Part shown: positions 1 to 11,179 of the stretch, piece after piece | How positions within the stretch are numbered: position 1 is the stretch's first letter | Layout: each line of letters starts with the position of its first letter | Assembly: GCF_051020765.1 (NCBI RefSeq) | Contig: NW_027469100.1 | Location: 62,001-126,000, forward strand | Length of the DNA: 64,000 nt | Direction of reading: 5' to 3' | Source of the DNA: Lasioglossum baleicum | Lineage: Eukaryota > Arthropoda > Insecta > Hymenoptera > Halictidae | Notes under the pieces: model-generated | Databases searched by the model: none | Told to the model about the DNA's origin: nothing | Seen by the model: the letters and a program-made list of their open reading frames with translations, nothing else | Position numbers and translations under genes: made by a program

Positions 1-101
1 TGTTTTTACTCGACTACCCTGCGGGATGCATCCTCTCGCACGTGTTTTTACACGACTACCCTGCGGGATGCATCCTCTCGCACGTGTTTTTGCTCGACTA
101 G

Positions 102-170
102 GCATGCGCATACCAAAAAACCTGCGCATGCGCATCCCACAAAACCTCGCACGTGTTTTTACTCGACTAG
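102..170 (+). repeat. Representative 24-mer block with both junctions
   Basis: The smallest block form. Positions 102-120 are a 19-bp partial 24-mer (GCATGCGCATACC plus A6) fused directly to the CTAG of the preceding 42-mer. Positions 121-144 are one complete 24-mer of the ACAAAA subtype. Positions 145-170 are a 26-bp truncated 42-mer that lacks the GGATGCATCC palindrome and resumes at CCTCGCACGTG. Almost all blocks in the window use these same junctions, with the first base after CTAG being C or G and n ranging from 1 to 7 full 24-mers. Confidence 0.95.
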
Positions 171-212
171 CCTGCGGGATGCATCCTCTCGCACGTGTTT
201 TTACTCGACTAG
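171..212 (+). repeat. Representative 42-bp monomer
   Basis: First canonical copy. Unit positions 1-6 are CCTGCG, 7-16 the perfect palindrome GGATGCATCC, 17-21 TCTCG, 22-27 the palindrome CACGTG, 28-32 T5 and 33-42 ACTCGACTAG. It has 23 G/C in 42 and four CpG. The following units at 213-254 and 255-296 show the period; the second differs only in the linker (ACACGACTAG). Across the window the linker and the bases next to it hold most variants (for example GCTCG, GCTGG, GCTCT, ACTCC, AATCG, AGTCG, ACTTG, GCTAG, CCTCG), while the segment from GGATGCATCC to T5 changes less often. Confidence 0.97.
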
Positions 213-608
213 CCTGCGGGATGCATCCTCTCGCACGTGTTTTTACTCGACTAGCCTGCGGGATGCATCCTCTCGCACGTGTTTTTACACGACTAGCCTG
301 CGGGATGCATCCTCTCGCTCGTGTTTTTACTCGACTACCCTGCGGGATGCATCCTCTCGCACGTGTTTTTGCTCGACTAGCCATGCGCATACCAAAAAAC
401 CTGCGCATGCGCATCCAACAAAACCTCGCACGTGTTTTTACTCGACTAGCCTGCGGGATGCATCCTCTCGCACGTGTTTTTGCTCGACTAGGCATGCGCA
501 TCCCAAAAAACCTGCGCATGCGCATCCCAAAAAACCTGCGCATGCGCATCCCACAAAACCTGCGCATGCGCATCCCACAAAACCTCGCACGTGTTTTTAC
601 TCGACTAG

Positions 609-2469
609 CCCGGCGGGATGCATCCTCTCGCACGTGTTTTTACTCGACTAGCCTGCAGGATGCATCCTCTCGCACGTGTTTTTACTCGACTAGCCTGCGG
701 GATGCATCCTCTCGCACGTGTTTTTACTCGACTAGCCTGCGGGATGCATCCTCTCGCACGTGTTTTTGCTGGACTAGCCTGCGGGATGCATCCTCTCGCA
801 CGTGTTTTTGCTCGACTAGGCATGCGCATCCCAAAAAACCTGCGCATGCGCATCCCACAAAACCTGCGCATGCGCATCCCACAAAACCTCGCACGTGTTT
901 TTACTCGACTAGCCTGCGGGATGCATCCTCTCGCACGTGTTTTTACTCGACTAGCCTGCGGGATGCATCCTCTCGCACGTGTTTTTACTCGACTAGCCTG
1001 CGGGATGCATCCTCTCGCACGTGTTTTTGCTCGACTAGCCTGCGGGATGCATCCTCTCGCACGTGTTTTTACTCGACTACCCTGCGGGATGCATCCTCTC
1101 GCACGTGTTTTTGCTGGACTAGCCTGCGGGATGCATCCTCTCGCACGTGTTTTTGCTCGACTAGGCATGCGCATCCCAAAAAACCTGCGCATGCGCATCC
1201 CAAAAAACCTGCGCATGCGCATCCCACAAAACCTGCGCATGCGCATCCCACAAACCCTCGCACGTGTTTTTACTCGACTAGCCTGCGGGATGCATCCTCT
1301 CGCACGTGTTTTTACTCCACTAGCCTGCGGGATGCATCCTCTCGCACGTGTTTTTACTCGACTAGCATGCGGGATGCATCCTCTCGCACGTGTTTTTACT
1401 CGACTAGCCTGCGGGATGCATCCTCTCGCACGTGTTTTTGCTCGACTAGCCATGCGCAGCCCAAAAAACCTGCGCATGCGCATCCCACAAAACCTGCGCA
1501 TGCGCATCCCACAAAACCTCGCACGTGATTTTACTCGACTAGCCTGCGGGATGCATCCTCTCGCACGTGTTTTTGCTCTACTAGCCTGCGGGATGCATCC
1601 TCTCGCACGTGTTTTTACTCGACTAGCCTGCAGGATGCATCCTCTCGCACGTGTTTTTGCTCGACTAGCCTGCGGGATGCATCCTCTCGCACGTGTTTTT
1701 GCTCGACTAGCCTGCGGGATGCATCCTCTCGCACGTGTTTTTACTCGACTAGCCTGCAGGATGCATCCTCTCGCACGTGTTTTTACTCGACTAGCCTGCG
1801 GGATGCATCCTCTCGCACGTGTTTTTACTCGACTAGCCTGCGGGATGCATCCTCTCGCACGTGTTTTTACTCGACTACCCTGCGGGATGCATCCTCTCGC
1901 ACGTGTTTTTACACGACTACCCTGCGGGATGCATCCTCTCGCACGTGTTTTTGCTCGACTAGGCATGCGCATACCAAAAAACCTGCGCATGCGCATCCCA
2001 CAAAACCTCGCACGTGTTTTTACTCGACTAGCCTGCGGGATGCATCCTCTCGCACGTGTTTTTACTCGACTAGCCTGCGGGATGCATCCTCTCGCACGTG
2101 TTTTTACTCGACTAGCCTGCGGGATGCATCCTCTCGCACGTGTTTTTACACGACTAGCCTGCGGGATGCATCCTCTCGCTCGTGTTTTTACTCGACTACC
2201 CTGCGGGATGCATCCTCTCGCACGTGTTTTTGCTCGACTAGCCATGCGCATACCAAAAAACCTGCGCATGCGCATCCAACAAAACCTCGCACGTGTTTTT
2301 ACTCGACTAGCCTGCGGGATGCATCCTCTCGCACGTGTTTTTGCTCGACTAGGCATGCGCATCCCAAAAAACCTGCGCATGCGCATCCCAAAAAACCTGC
2401 GCATGCGCATCCCACAAAACCTGCGCATGCGCATCCCACAAAACCTCGCACGTGTTTTTACTCGACTAG
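609..2469 (+). repeat. HOR copy, type 1 (1,861 bp)
   Basis: It opens with the CCCGGCGGG marker monomer and the CCTGCAGG monomer. Unlike later type 1 copies, two further plain 42-mers and a GCTGG monomer follow before a three-copy 24-mer block. The middle has the linked set GCTGG monomer, K/C-type block ending ACAAAC, then an ACTCC monomer, followed by GCGCAGCCC and GTGATTTTAC. It lacks the GTTTGTG monomer present in the next copies. Its length is not a multiple of three because the marker monomer carries one extra base. Confidence 0.85.
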
Positions 2470-4336
2470 CCCGGCGGGATGCATCCTCTCGCACGTGTTT
2501 TTACTCGACTAGCCTGCAGGATGCATCCTCTCGCACGTGTTTTTACTCGACTAGCCTGCGGGATGCATCCTCTCGCACGTGTTTTTGCTCGACTAGCCAT
2601 GCGCATCCCAAAAAACCTGCGCATGCGCATCCCAAAAAACCTGCGCATGCGCATCCCAAAAAACCTGCGCATGCGCATCCCACAAAACCTGCGCATGCGC
2701 ATCCCACAAAACCTCGCACGTGTTTTTACTCGACTAGCCTGCGGGATGCATCCTCTCGCACGTGTTTTTAATCGACTAGCCTGCGGGATGCATCCTCTCG
2801 CACGTGTTTTTACTCGACTAGCCTGCGGGATGCATCCTCTCGCACGTGTTTTTGCTCGACTAGCCTGCGGGATGCATCCTCTCGCACGTGTTTTTACTCG
2901 ACTACCCTGCGGGATGCATCCTCTCGCACGTGTTTTTGCTGGACTAGCCTGCGGGATGCATCCTCTCGCACGTGTTTTTGCTCGACTAGGCATGCGCATC
3001 CCAAAAAACCTGCGCATGCGCATCCCAAAAAACCTGCGCATGCGCATCCCACAAAACCTGCGCATGCGCATCCCACAAACCCTCGCACGTGTTTTTACTC
3101 GACTAGCCTGCGGGATGCATCCTCTCGCACGTGTTTTTACTCCACTAGCCTGCGGGATGCATCCTCTCGCACGTGTTTTTACTCGACTAGCATGCGGGAT
3201 GCATCCTCTCGCACGTGTTTTTACTCGACTAGCCTGCGGGATGCATCCTCTCGCACGTGTTTTTGCTCGACTAGCCATGCGCAGCCCAAAAAACCTGCGC
3301 ATGCGCATCCCCCAAAACCTGCGCATGCGCATCCCACAAAACCTCGCACGTGATTTTACTCGACTAGCCTGCAGGATGCATCCTCTCGCACGTGTTTTTG
3401 CTCTACTAGCCTGCGGGATGCATCCTCTCGCACGTGTTTTTGCTCGACTAGCCTGCGGGATGCATCCTCTCGCACGTGTTTGTGCTCGACTAGACTGCGG
3501 GATGCATCCTCTCGCACGTGTTTTTACTCGACTAGCCTGCGGGATGCATCCTCTCGCACGTGTTTTTGCTCGACTAGCCTGCGGGATGCATCCTCTCGCA
3601 CGTGTTTTTGCTCGACTAGCCTGCGGGATGCATCCTCTCGCACGTGTTTTTACTCGACTAGCCTGCAGGATGCATCCTCTCGCACGTGTTTTTACTCGAC
3701 TAGCCTGCGGGATGCATCCTCTCGCACGTGTTTTTACTCGACTACCCTGCGGGATGCATCCTCTCGCACGTGTTTTTACACGACTACCCTGCGGGATGCA
3801 TCCTCTCGCACGTGTTTTTGCTCGACTAGGCATGCGCATCCCAAAAAACCTGCGCATGCGCATCCCACAAAACCTCGCACGTGTTTTTACTCGACTAGCC
3901 TGCGGGATGCATCCTCTCGCACGTGTTTTTACTCGACTAGCCTGCGGGATGCATCCTCTCGCACGTGTTTTTACTCGACTAGCCTGCGGGATGAATCCTC
4001 TCGCACGTGTTTTTACACGACTAGCCTGCGGGATGCATCCTCTCGCTCGTGTTTTTACTCGACTACCCTGCGGGATGCATCCTCTCGCACGTGTTTTTGC
4101 TCGACTAGCCATGCGCATACCAAAAAACCTGCGCATGCGCATCCAACAAAACCTCGCACGTGTTTTTACTCGACTAGCCTGCGGGATGCATCCTCTCGCA
4201 CGTGTTTTTGCTCGACTAGGCATGCGCATCCCAAAAAACCTGCGCATGCGCATCCCAAAAAACCTGCGCATGCGCATCCCACAAAACCTGCGCATGCGCA
4301 TCCCACAAAACCTCGCACGTGTTTTTACTCGACTAG
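2470..4336 (+). repeat. HOR copy, type 1 (1,867 bp)
   Basis: Reference form of the type 1 HOR: marker monomer, CCTGCAGG monomer, one plain monomer, five-copy 24-mer block, AATCG monomer, GCTGG monomer, block ending ACAAAC, ACTCC monomer, CTAGCATGCGGG monomer, GCGCAGCCC block, GTGATTTTAC, GCTCT monomer, GTTTGTG with CTAGACTG (near 3478), then TCGCTCGTG, GCATACC and ATCCAACAAAA blocks. Private changes include ATCCCCCAAAACC near 3310 and a CCTGCAGG at about 3370. Confidence 0.88.
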
Positions 4337-6179
4337 CCCGGCGGGATGCATCCTCTCGCACGTGTTTTTACTCGACTAGCCTGCAGGATGCATCCTCTCG
4401 CACGTGTTTTTACTCGACTAGCCTGCGGGATGCATCCTCTCGCACGTGTTTTTGCTCGACTAGCCATGCGCATCCCAAAAAACCTGCGCATGCGCATCCC
4501 AAAAAACCTGCGCATGCGCATCCCAAAAAACCTGCGCATGCGCATCCCACAAAACCTGCGCATGCGCATCCCACAAAACCTCGCACGTGTTTTTACTCGA
4601 CTAGCCTGCGGGATGCATCCTCTCGCACGTGTTTTTAATCGACTAGCCTGCGGGATGCATCCTCTCGCACGTGTTTTTACTCGACTAGCCTGCGGGATGC
4701 ATCCTCTCGCACGTGTTTTTGCTCGACTAGCCTGCGGGATGCATCCTCTCGCACGTGTTTTTACTCGACTACCCTGCGGGATGCATCCTCTCGCACGTGT
4801 TTTTGCTGGACTAGCCTGCGGGATGCATCCTCTCGCACGTGTTTTTGCTCGACTAGGCATGCGCATCCCAAAAAACCTGCGCATGCGCATCCCAAAAAAC
4901 CTGCGCATGCGCATCCCACAAAACCTGCGCATGCGCATCCCACAAACCCTCGCACGTGTTTTTACTCGACTAGCCTGCGGGATGCATCCTCTCGCACGTG
5001 TTTTTACTCCACTAGCCTGCGGGATGCATCCTCTCGCACGTGTTTTTACTCGACTAGCATGCGGGATGCATCCTCTCGCACGTGTTTTTACTCGACTAGC
5101 CTGCGGGATGCATCCTCTCGCACGTGTTTTTGCTCGACTAGCCATGCGCAGCCCAAAAAACCTGCGCATGCGCATCCCACAAAACCTCGCACGTGATTTT
5201 ACTCGACTAGCCTGCGGGATGCATCCTCTCGCACGTGTTTTTGCTCTACTAGCCTGCGGGATGCATCCTCTCGCACGTGTTTTTGCTCGACTAGCCTGCG
5301 GGATGCATCCTCTCGCACGTGTTTGTGCTCGACTAGACTGCGGGATGCATCCTCTCGCACGTGTTTTTACTCGACTAGCCTGCGGGATGCATCCTCTCGC
5401 ACGTGTTTTTGCTCGACTAGCCTGCGGGATGCATCCTCTCGCACGTGTTTTTGCTCGACTAGCCTGCGGGATGCATCCTCTCGCACGTGTTTTTACTCGA
5501 CTAGCCTGCAGGATGCATCCTCTCGCACGTGTTTTTACTCGACTAGCCTGCGGGATGCATCCTCTCGCACGTGTTTTTACTCGACTACCCTGCGGGATGC
5601 ATCCTCTCGCACGTGTTTTTACACGACTACCCTGCGGGATGCATCCTCTCGCACGTGTTTTTGCTCGACTAGGCATGCGCATCCCAAAAAACCTGCGCAT
5701 GCGCATCCCACAAAACCTCGCACGTGTTTTTACTCGACTAGCCTGCGGGATGCATCCTCTCGCACGTGTTTTTACTCGACTAGCCTGCGGGATGCATCCT
5801 CTCGCACGTGTTTTTACTCGACTAGCCTGCGGGATGAATCCTCTCGCACGTGTTTTTACACGACTAGCCTGCGGGATGCATCCTCTCGCTCGTGTTTTTA
5901 CTCGACTACCCTGCGGGATGCATCCTCTCGCACGTGTTTTTGCTCGACTAGCCATGCGCATACCAAAAAACCTGCGCATGCGCATCCAACAAAACCTCGC
6001 ACGTGTTTTTACTCGACTAGCCTGCGGGATGCATCCTCTCGCACGTGTTTTTGCTCGACTAGGCATGCGCATCCCAAAAAACCTGCGCATGCGCATCCCA
6101 AAAAACCTGCGCATGCGCATCCCACAAAACCTGCGCATGCGCATCCCACAAAACCTCGCACGTGTTTTTACTCGACTAG
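4337..6179 (+). repeat. HOR copy, type 1 (1,843 bp), near-identical to the preceding copy
   Basis: The same order of variant monomers as 2470-4336. The 24-bp length difference is explained by one 24-mer missing from the GCGCAGCCC block near 5150-5190. Only a few substitutions were noticed (for example plain CCTGCGGG near 5211 where the previous copy has CCTGCAGG). This points to very recent duplication or gene conversion. Confidence 0.88.
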
Positions 6180-6615
6180 CCCGGCGGGATGCATCCTCTC
6201 GCACGTGTTTTTACTCGACTAGCCTGCAGGATGCATCCTCTCGCACGTGTTTTTACTCGACTAGCCTGCGGGATGCATCCTCTCGCACGTGTTTTTGCTC
6301 GACTAGCCATGCGCATCCCAAAAAACCTGCGCATGCGCATCCCAAAAAACCTGCGCATGCGCATCCCAAAAAACCTGCGCATGCGCATCCCACAAAACCT
6401 GCGCATGCGCATCCCACAAAACCTCGCACGTGTTTTTACTCGACTAGCCTGCGGGATGCATCCTCTCGCACGTGTTTTTAATCGACTAGCCTGCGGGATG
6501 CATCCTCTCGCACGTGTTTTTACTCGACTAGCCTGCGGGATGCATCCTCTCGCACGTGTTTTTGCTGGACTAGCCTGCGGGATGCATCCTCTCGCACGTG
6601 TTTTTGCTCGACTAG

Positions 6616-6778
6616 GCATGCGCATCCCAAAAAACCTGCGCATGCGCATCCCAAAAAACCTGCGCATGCGCATCCCAAAAAACCTGCGCATGCGCATCCC
6701 AAAAAACCTGCGCATGCGCATCCCAAAAAACCTGCGCATGCGCATCCCACAAAACATGCGCATGCGCATCCCACAAAC
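6616..6778 (+). repeat. Seven-copy 24-mer block
   Basis: A 19-bp partial unit plus six full 24-mers (163 bp). The first five copies end in A6 and the last two carry ACAAA. One boundary reads ACATGCGCATGCG instead of the usual ACCTGCGCATGCG. The final copy ends ACAAAC, and an ACTCC-linker monomer follows. Confidence 0.93.
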
Positions 6779-7150
6779 CCTCGCACGTGTTTTTACTCGA
6801 CTAGCCTGCGGGATGCATCCTCTCGCACGTGTTTTTACTCCACTAGCCTGCGGGATGCATCCTCTCGCACGTGTTTTTACTCGACTAGCCTGCGGGATGC
6901 ATCCTCTCGCACGTGTTTTTACTCGACTAGCATGCGGGATGCATCCTCTCGCACGTGTTTTTACTCGACTAGCCTGCGGGATGCATCCTCTCGCACGTGT
7001 TTTTGCTCGACTAGCCATGCGCATCCCAAAAAACCTGCGCATGCGCATCCCACAAAACCTGCGCATGCGCATCCCACAAAACCTCGCACGTGTTTTTACT
7101 CGACTAGCCTGCGGGATGCATCCTCTCGCACGTGTTTTTGCTCTACTAGC

Positions 7151-7889
7151 CTGCGGGATGCATCCTCTCGCACGTGTTTTTGCTCGACTAGCCTGCGGGA
7201 TGCATCCTCTCGCACGTGTTTGTGCTCGACTAGCCTGCGGGATGCATCCTCTCGCACGTGTTTTTACTCGACTAGCCTGCGGGATGCATCCTCTCGCACG
7301 TGTTTTTGCTCGACTAGCCTGCGGGATGCATCCTCTCGCACGTGTTTTTGCTCGACTAGCCTGCGGGATGCATCCTCTCGCACGTGTTTTTACTCGACTA
7401 GCCTGCAGGATGCATCCTCTCGCACGTGTTTTTACTCGACTAGCCTGCGGGATGCATCCTCTCGCACGTGTTTTTACTCGACTACCCTGCGGGATGCATC
7501 CTCTCGCACGTGTTTTTGCTCGACTAGCCATGCGCATCCCAAAAAACCTGCGCATCCGCATCCCACAAAACCTCGCACGTGTTTTTACTCGACTAGCCTG
7601 CGGGATGCATCCTCTCGCACGTGTTTTTACTCGACTAGCCTGCGGGATGCATCCTCTCGCACGTGTTTTTACACGACTACCCTGCGGGATGCATCCTCTC
7701 GCACGTGTTTTTGCTCGACTAGCCATGCGCATCCCAAAAAACCTGCGCATGCGCATCCCACAAAACCTGCGCAAGCGCATCCCACAAAACCTCGCACGTG
7801 TTTTTACTCGACTAGCCTGCGGGATGCATCCTCTCGCACGTGTTTTTACTCGACTAGCCTGCAGGATGCATCCTCTCGCACGTGTTTTT
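7151..7889 (+). repeat. Left copy of 1,137-bp-offset internal duplication
   Basis: It carries the ordered marks GTTTGTG (7218), GCGCATCCGC (about 7554), GCGCAAGCGC (about 7771) and CCTGCAGG (about 7859). Each recurs exactly 1,137 bp to the right. The flanks differ (GCTCTACTAG before, plain monomers after), which sets the edges of the match. Confidence 0.88.
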
Positions 7890-8287
7890 ACTCGACTAGC
7901 CTGCGGGATGCATCCTCTCGCACGTGTTTTTACTCGACTAGCCTGCGGGATGCATCCTCTCGCACGTGTTTTTGCTGGACTAGCCTGCGGGATGCATCCT
8001 CTCGCACGTGTTTTTGCTCGACTAGCCATGCGCATCCCAAAAAACCTGCGCATGCGCATCCCACAAAACCTGCGCATGCGCATCCCACAAAACCTCGCAC
8101 GTGTTTTTACTCGACTAGCCTGCGGGATGCATCCTCTCGCACGTGTTTTTACTCGACTAGCCTGCGGGATGCATCCTCTCGCACGTGTTTTTACTCGACT
8201 AGCCTGCGGGATGCATCCTCTCGCACGTGTTTTTACACGACTAGCCTGCGGGATGCATCCTCTCGCACGTGTTTTTACTCGACTACC

Positions 8288-9026
8288 CTGCGGGATGCAT
8301 CCTCTCGCACGTGTTTTTGCTCGACTAGCCTGCGGGATGCATCCTCTCGCACGTGTTTGTGCTCGACTAGCCTGCGGGATGCATCCTCTCGCACGTGTTT
8401 TTACTCGACTAGCCTGCGGGATGCATCCTCTCGCACGTGTTTTTGCTCGACTAGCCTGCGGGATGCATCCTCTCGCACGTGTTTTTGCTCGACTAGCCTG
8501 CGGGATGCATCCTCTCGCACGTGTTTTTACTCGACTAGCCTGCAGGATGCATCCTCTCGCACGTGTTTTTACTCGACTAGCCTGCGGGATGCATCCTCTC
8601 GCACGTGTTTTTACTCGACTACCCTGCGGGATGCATCCTCTCGCACGTGTTTTTGCTCGACTAGCCATGCGCATCCCAAAAAACCTGCGCATCCGCATCC
8701 CACAAAACCTCGCACGTGTTTTTACTCGACTAGCCTGCGGGATGCATCCTCTCGCACGTGTTTTTACTCGACTAGCCTGCGGGATGCATCCTCTCGCACG
8801 TGTTTTTACACGACTACCCTGCGGGATGCATCCTCTCGCACGTGTTTTTGCTCGACTAGCCATGCGCATCCCAAAAAACCTGCGCATGCGCATCCCACAA
8901 AACCTGCGCAAGCGCATCCCACAAAACCTCGCACGTGTTTTTACTCGACTAGCCTGCGGGATGCATCCTCTCGCACGTGTTTTTACTCGACTAGCCTGCA
9001 GGATGCATCCTCTCGCACGTGTTTTT
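8288..9026 (+). repeat. Right copy of 1,137-bp-offset internal duplication
   Basis: Same ordered marks as 7151-7889: GTTTGTG at 8355, the ATCCGC variant at 8691, GCAAGCGC at 8908 and CCTGCAGG near 8996. It is then joined to a GCTCGACTAG monomer and the four-copy block that closes the HOR. Confidence 0.88.
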
Positions 9027-9153
9027 GCTCGACTAGGCATGCGCATCCCAAAAAACCTGCGCATGCGCATCCCAAAAAACCTGCGCATGCGCATCCCACA
9101 AAACCTGCGCATGCGCATCCCACAAAACCTCGCACGTGTTTTTACTCGACTAG

Positions 9154-11179
9154 CCCGGCGGGATGCATCCTCTCGCACGTGTTTTTACTCGACTAGCCTG
9201 CAGGATGCATCCTCTCGCACGTGTTTTTACTCGACTAGCCTGCGGGATGCATCCTCTCGCACGTGTTTTTGCTCGACTAGCCATGCGCATCCCAAAAAAC
9301 CTGCGCATGCGCATCCCAAAAAACCTGCGCATGCGCATCCCAAAAAACCTGCGCATGCGCATCCCACAAAACCTGCGCATGCGCATCCCACAAAACCTCG
9401 CACGTGTTTTTACTCGACTAGCCTGCGGGATGCATCCTCTCGCACGTGTTTTTAATCGACTAGCCTGCGGGATGCATCCTCTCGCACGTGTTTTTACTCG
9501 ACTAGCCTGCGGGATGCATCCTCTCGCACGTGTTTTTGCTCGACTAGCCTGCGGGATGCATCCTCTCGCACGTGTTTTTACTCGACTACCCTGCGGGATG
9601 CATCCTCTCGCACGTGTTTTTGCTGGACTAGCCTGCGGGATGCATCCTCTCGCACGTGTTTTTGCTCGACTAGGCATGCGCATCCCAAAAAACCTGCGCA
9701 TGCGCATCCCAAAAAACCTGCGCATGCGCATCCCACAAAACCTGCGCATGCGCATCCCACAAACCCTCGCACGTGTTTTTACTCGACTAGCCTGCGGGAT
9801 GCATCCTCTCGCACGTGTTTTTACTCCACTAGCCTGCGGGATGCATCCTCTCGCACGTGTTTTTACTCGACTAGCATGCGGGATGCATCCTCTCGCACGT
9901 GTTTTTACTCGACTAGCCTGCGGGATGCATCCTCTCGCACGTGTTTTTGCTCGACTAGCCATGCGCATCCCAAAAAACCTGCGCATGCGCATCCCACAAA
10001 ACCTGCGCATGCGCATCCCACAAAACCTCGCACGTGTTTTTACTCGACTAGCCTGCGGGATGCATCCTCTCGCACGTGTTTTTGCTGGACTAGCCTGCGG
10101 GATGCATCCTCTCGCACGTGTTTTTGCTCGACTAGCCATGCGCATCCCAAAAAACCTGCGCATGCGCATCCCACAAAACCTGCGCATGCGCATCCCACAA
10201 AACCTCGCACGTGTTTTTACTCGACTAGCCTGCGGGATGCATCCTCTCGCACGTGTTTTTACTCGACTAGCCTGCGGGATGCATCCTCTCGCACGTGTTT
10301 TTACTCGACTAGCCTGCGGGATGCATCCTCTCGCACGTGTTTTTACACGACTAGCCTGCGGGATGCATCCTCTCGCACGTGTTTTTACTCGACTACCCTG
10401 CGGGATGCATCCTCTCGCACGTGTTTTTGCTCGACTAGCCTGCGGGATGCATCCTCTCGCACGTGTTTGTGCTCGACTAGCCTGCGGGATGCATCCTCTC
10501 GCACGTGTTTTTACTCGACTAGCCTGCGGGATGCATCCTCTCGCACGTGTTTTTACTCGACTAGCCTGCAGGATGCATCCTCTCGCACGTGTTTTTACTC
10601 GACTAGCCTGCGGGATGCATCCTCTCGCACGTGTTTTTACTCGACTACCCTGCGGGATGCATCCTCTCGCACGTGTTTTTGCTCGACTAGCCATGCGCAT
10701 CCCAAAAAACCTGCGCATCCGCATCCCACAAAACCTCGCACGTGTTTTTACTCGACTAGCCTGCGGGATGCATCCTCTCGCACGTGTTTTTACTCGACTA
10801 GCCTGCGGGATGCATCCTCTCGCACGTGTTTTTACACGACTACCCTGCGGGATGCATCCTCTCGCACGTGTTTTTGCTCGACTAGCCATGCGCATCCCAA
10901 AAAACCTGCGCATGCGCATCCCACAAAACCTGCGCAAGCGCATCCCACAAAACCTCGCACGTGTTTTTACTCGACTAGCCTGCGGGATGCATCCTCTCGC
11001 ACGTGTTTTTACTCGACTAGCCTGCAGGATGCATCCTCTCGCACGTGTTTTTGCTCGACTAGGCATGCGCATCCCAAAAAACCTGCGCATGCGCATCCGA
11101 AAAAACCTGCGCATGCGCATCCCACAAAACCTGCGCATGCGCATCCCACAAAACCTCGCACGTGTTTTTACTCGACTAG
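9154..11179 (+). repeat. Chimeric HOR copy, type 1 head and type 2 tail (2,026 bp)
   Basis: The first 800 bp match type 1 copies (five-copy block, AATCG monomer, block ending ACAAAC, ACTCC monomer). From about 9950 it follows type 2: GCGCATCCC in place of GCGCAGCCC, GTGTTTTTAC in place of GTGATTTTAC, GTTTGTG followed by CTAGCCTG (about 10465), GCGCATCCGC (about 10715) and GCGCAAGCGC (about 10932). A private C-to-G change gives ATCCGAAAAAACC near 11096. The switch looks like recombination between the two families. Confidence 0.8.

Larger units (their letters stand above)
1..608 (+). repeat. Tail of a type 1 HOR copy
   Basis: This matches the last 608 bases of the next copy at a constant offset of 1,861 (for example GCGCATACC at 107 and 1968, and the ACACGACTAC linker at 50 and 1911). 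It contains the type 1 marks TCGCTCGTG (near 317), GCATACC and ATCCAACAAAA, and ends with a four-copy 24-mer block just before the marker monomer at 609. The head of this copy lies upstream of the window. Confidence 0.85.
6180..9153 (+). repeat. HOR copy, type 2 with internal 1,137-bp duplication (2,974 bp)
   Basis: It opens with the usual marker and CCTGCAGG monomers but then carries type 2 marks: a seven-copy 24-mer block, GTTTGTG followed by CTAGCCTG (7218 and 8355), GCGCATCCGC (7554 and 8691) and GCGCAAGCGC (7771 and 8908). The doubled marks show an internal duplication with a 1,137-bp offset; without it the length would be about 1,837 bp, like a single HOR. Confidence 0.86.

Noticed and set aside
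102..170. Rho-independent terminators (palindrome followed by T5 or A6)
   Set aside because: The short palindromes followed by T5 or A6 occur in every unit; stems are only 3 to 6 bp and there are no transcription units to end.
171..212. CACGTG as a promoter or enhancer element
   Set aside because: The hexamer is part of every monomer, with no gene nearby to regulate. A binding role for the satellite itself is possible and is listed as a finding, not as a regulatory feature.
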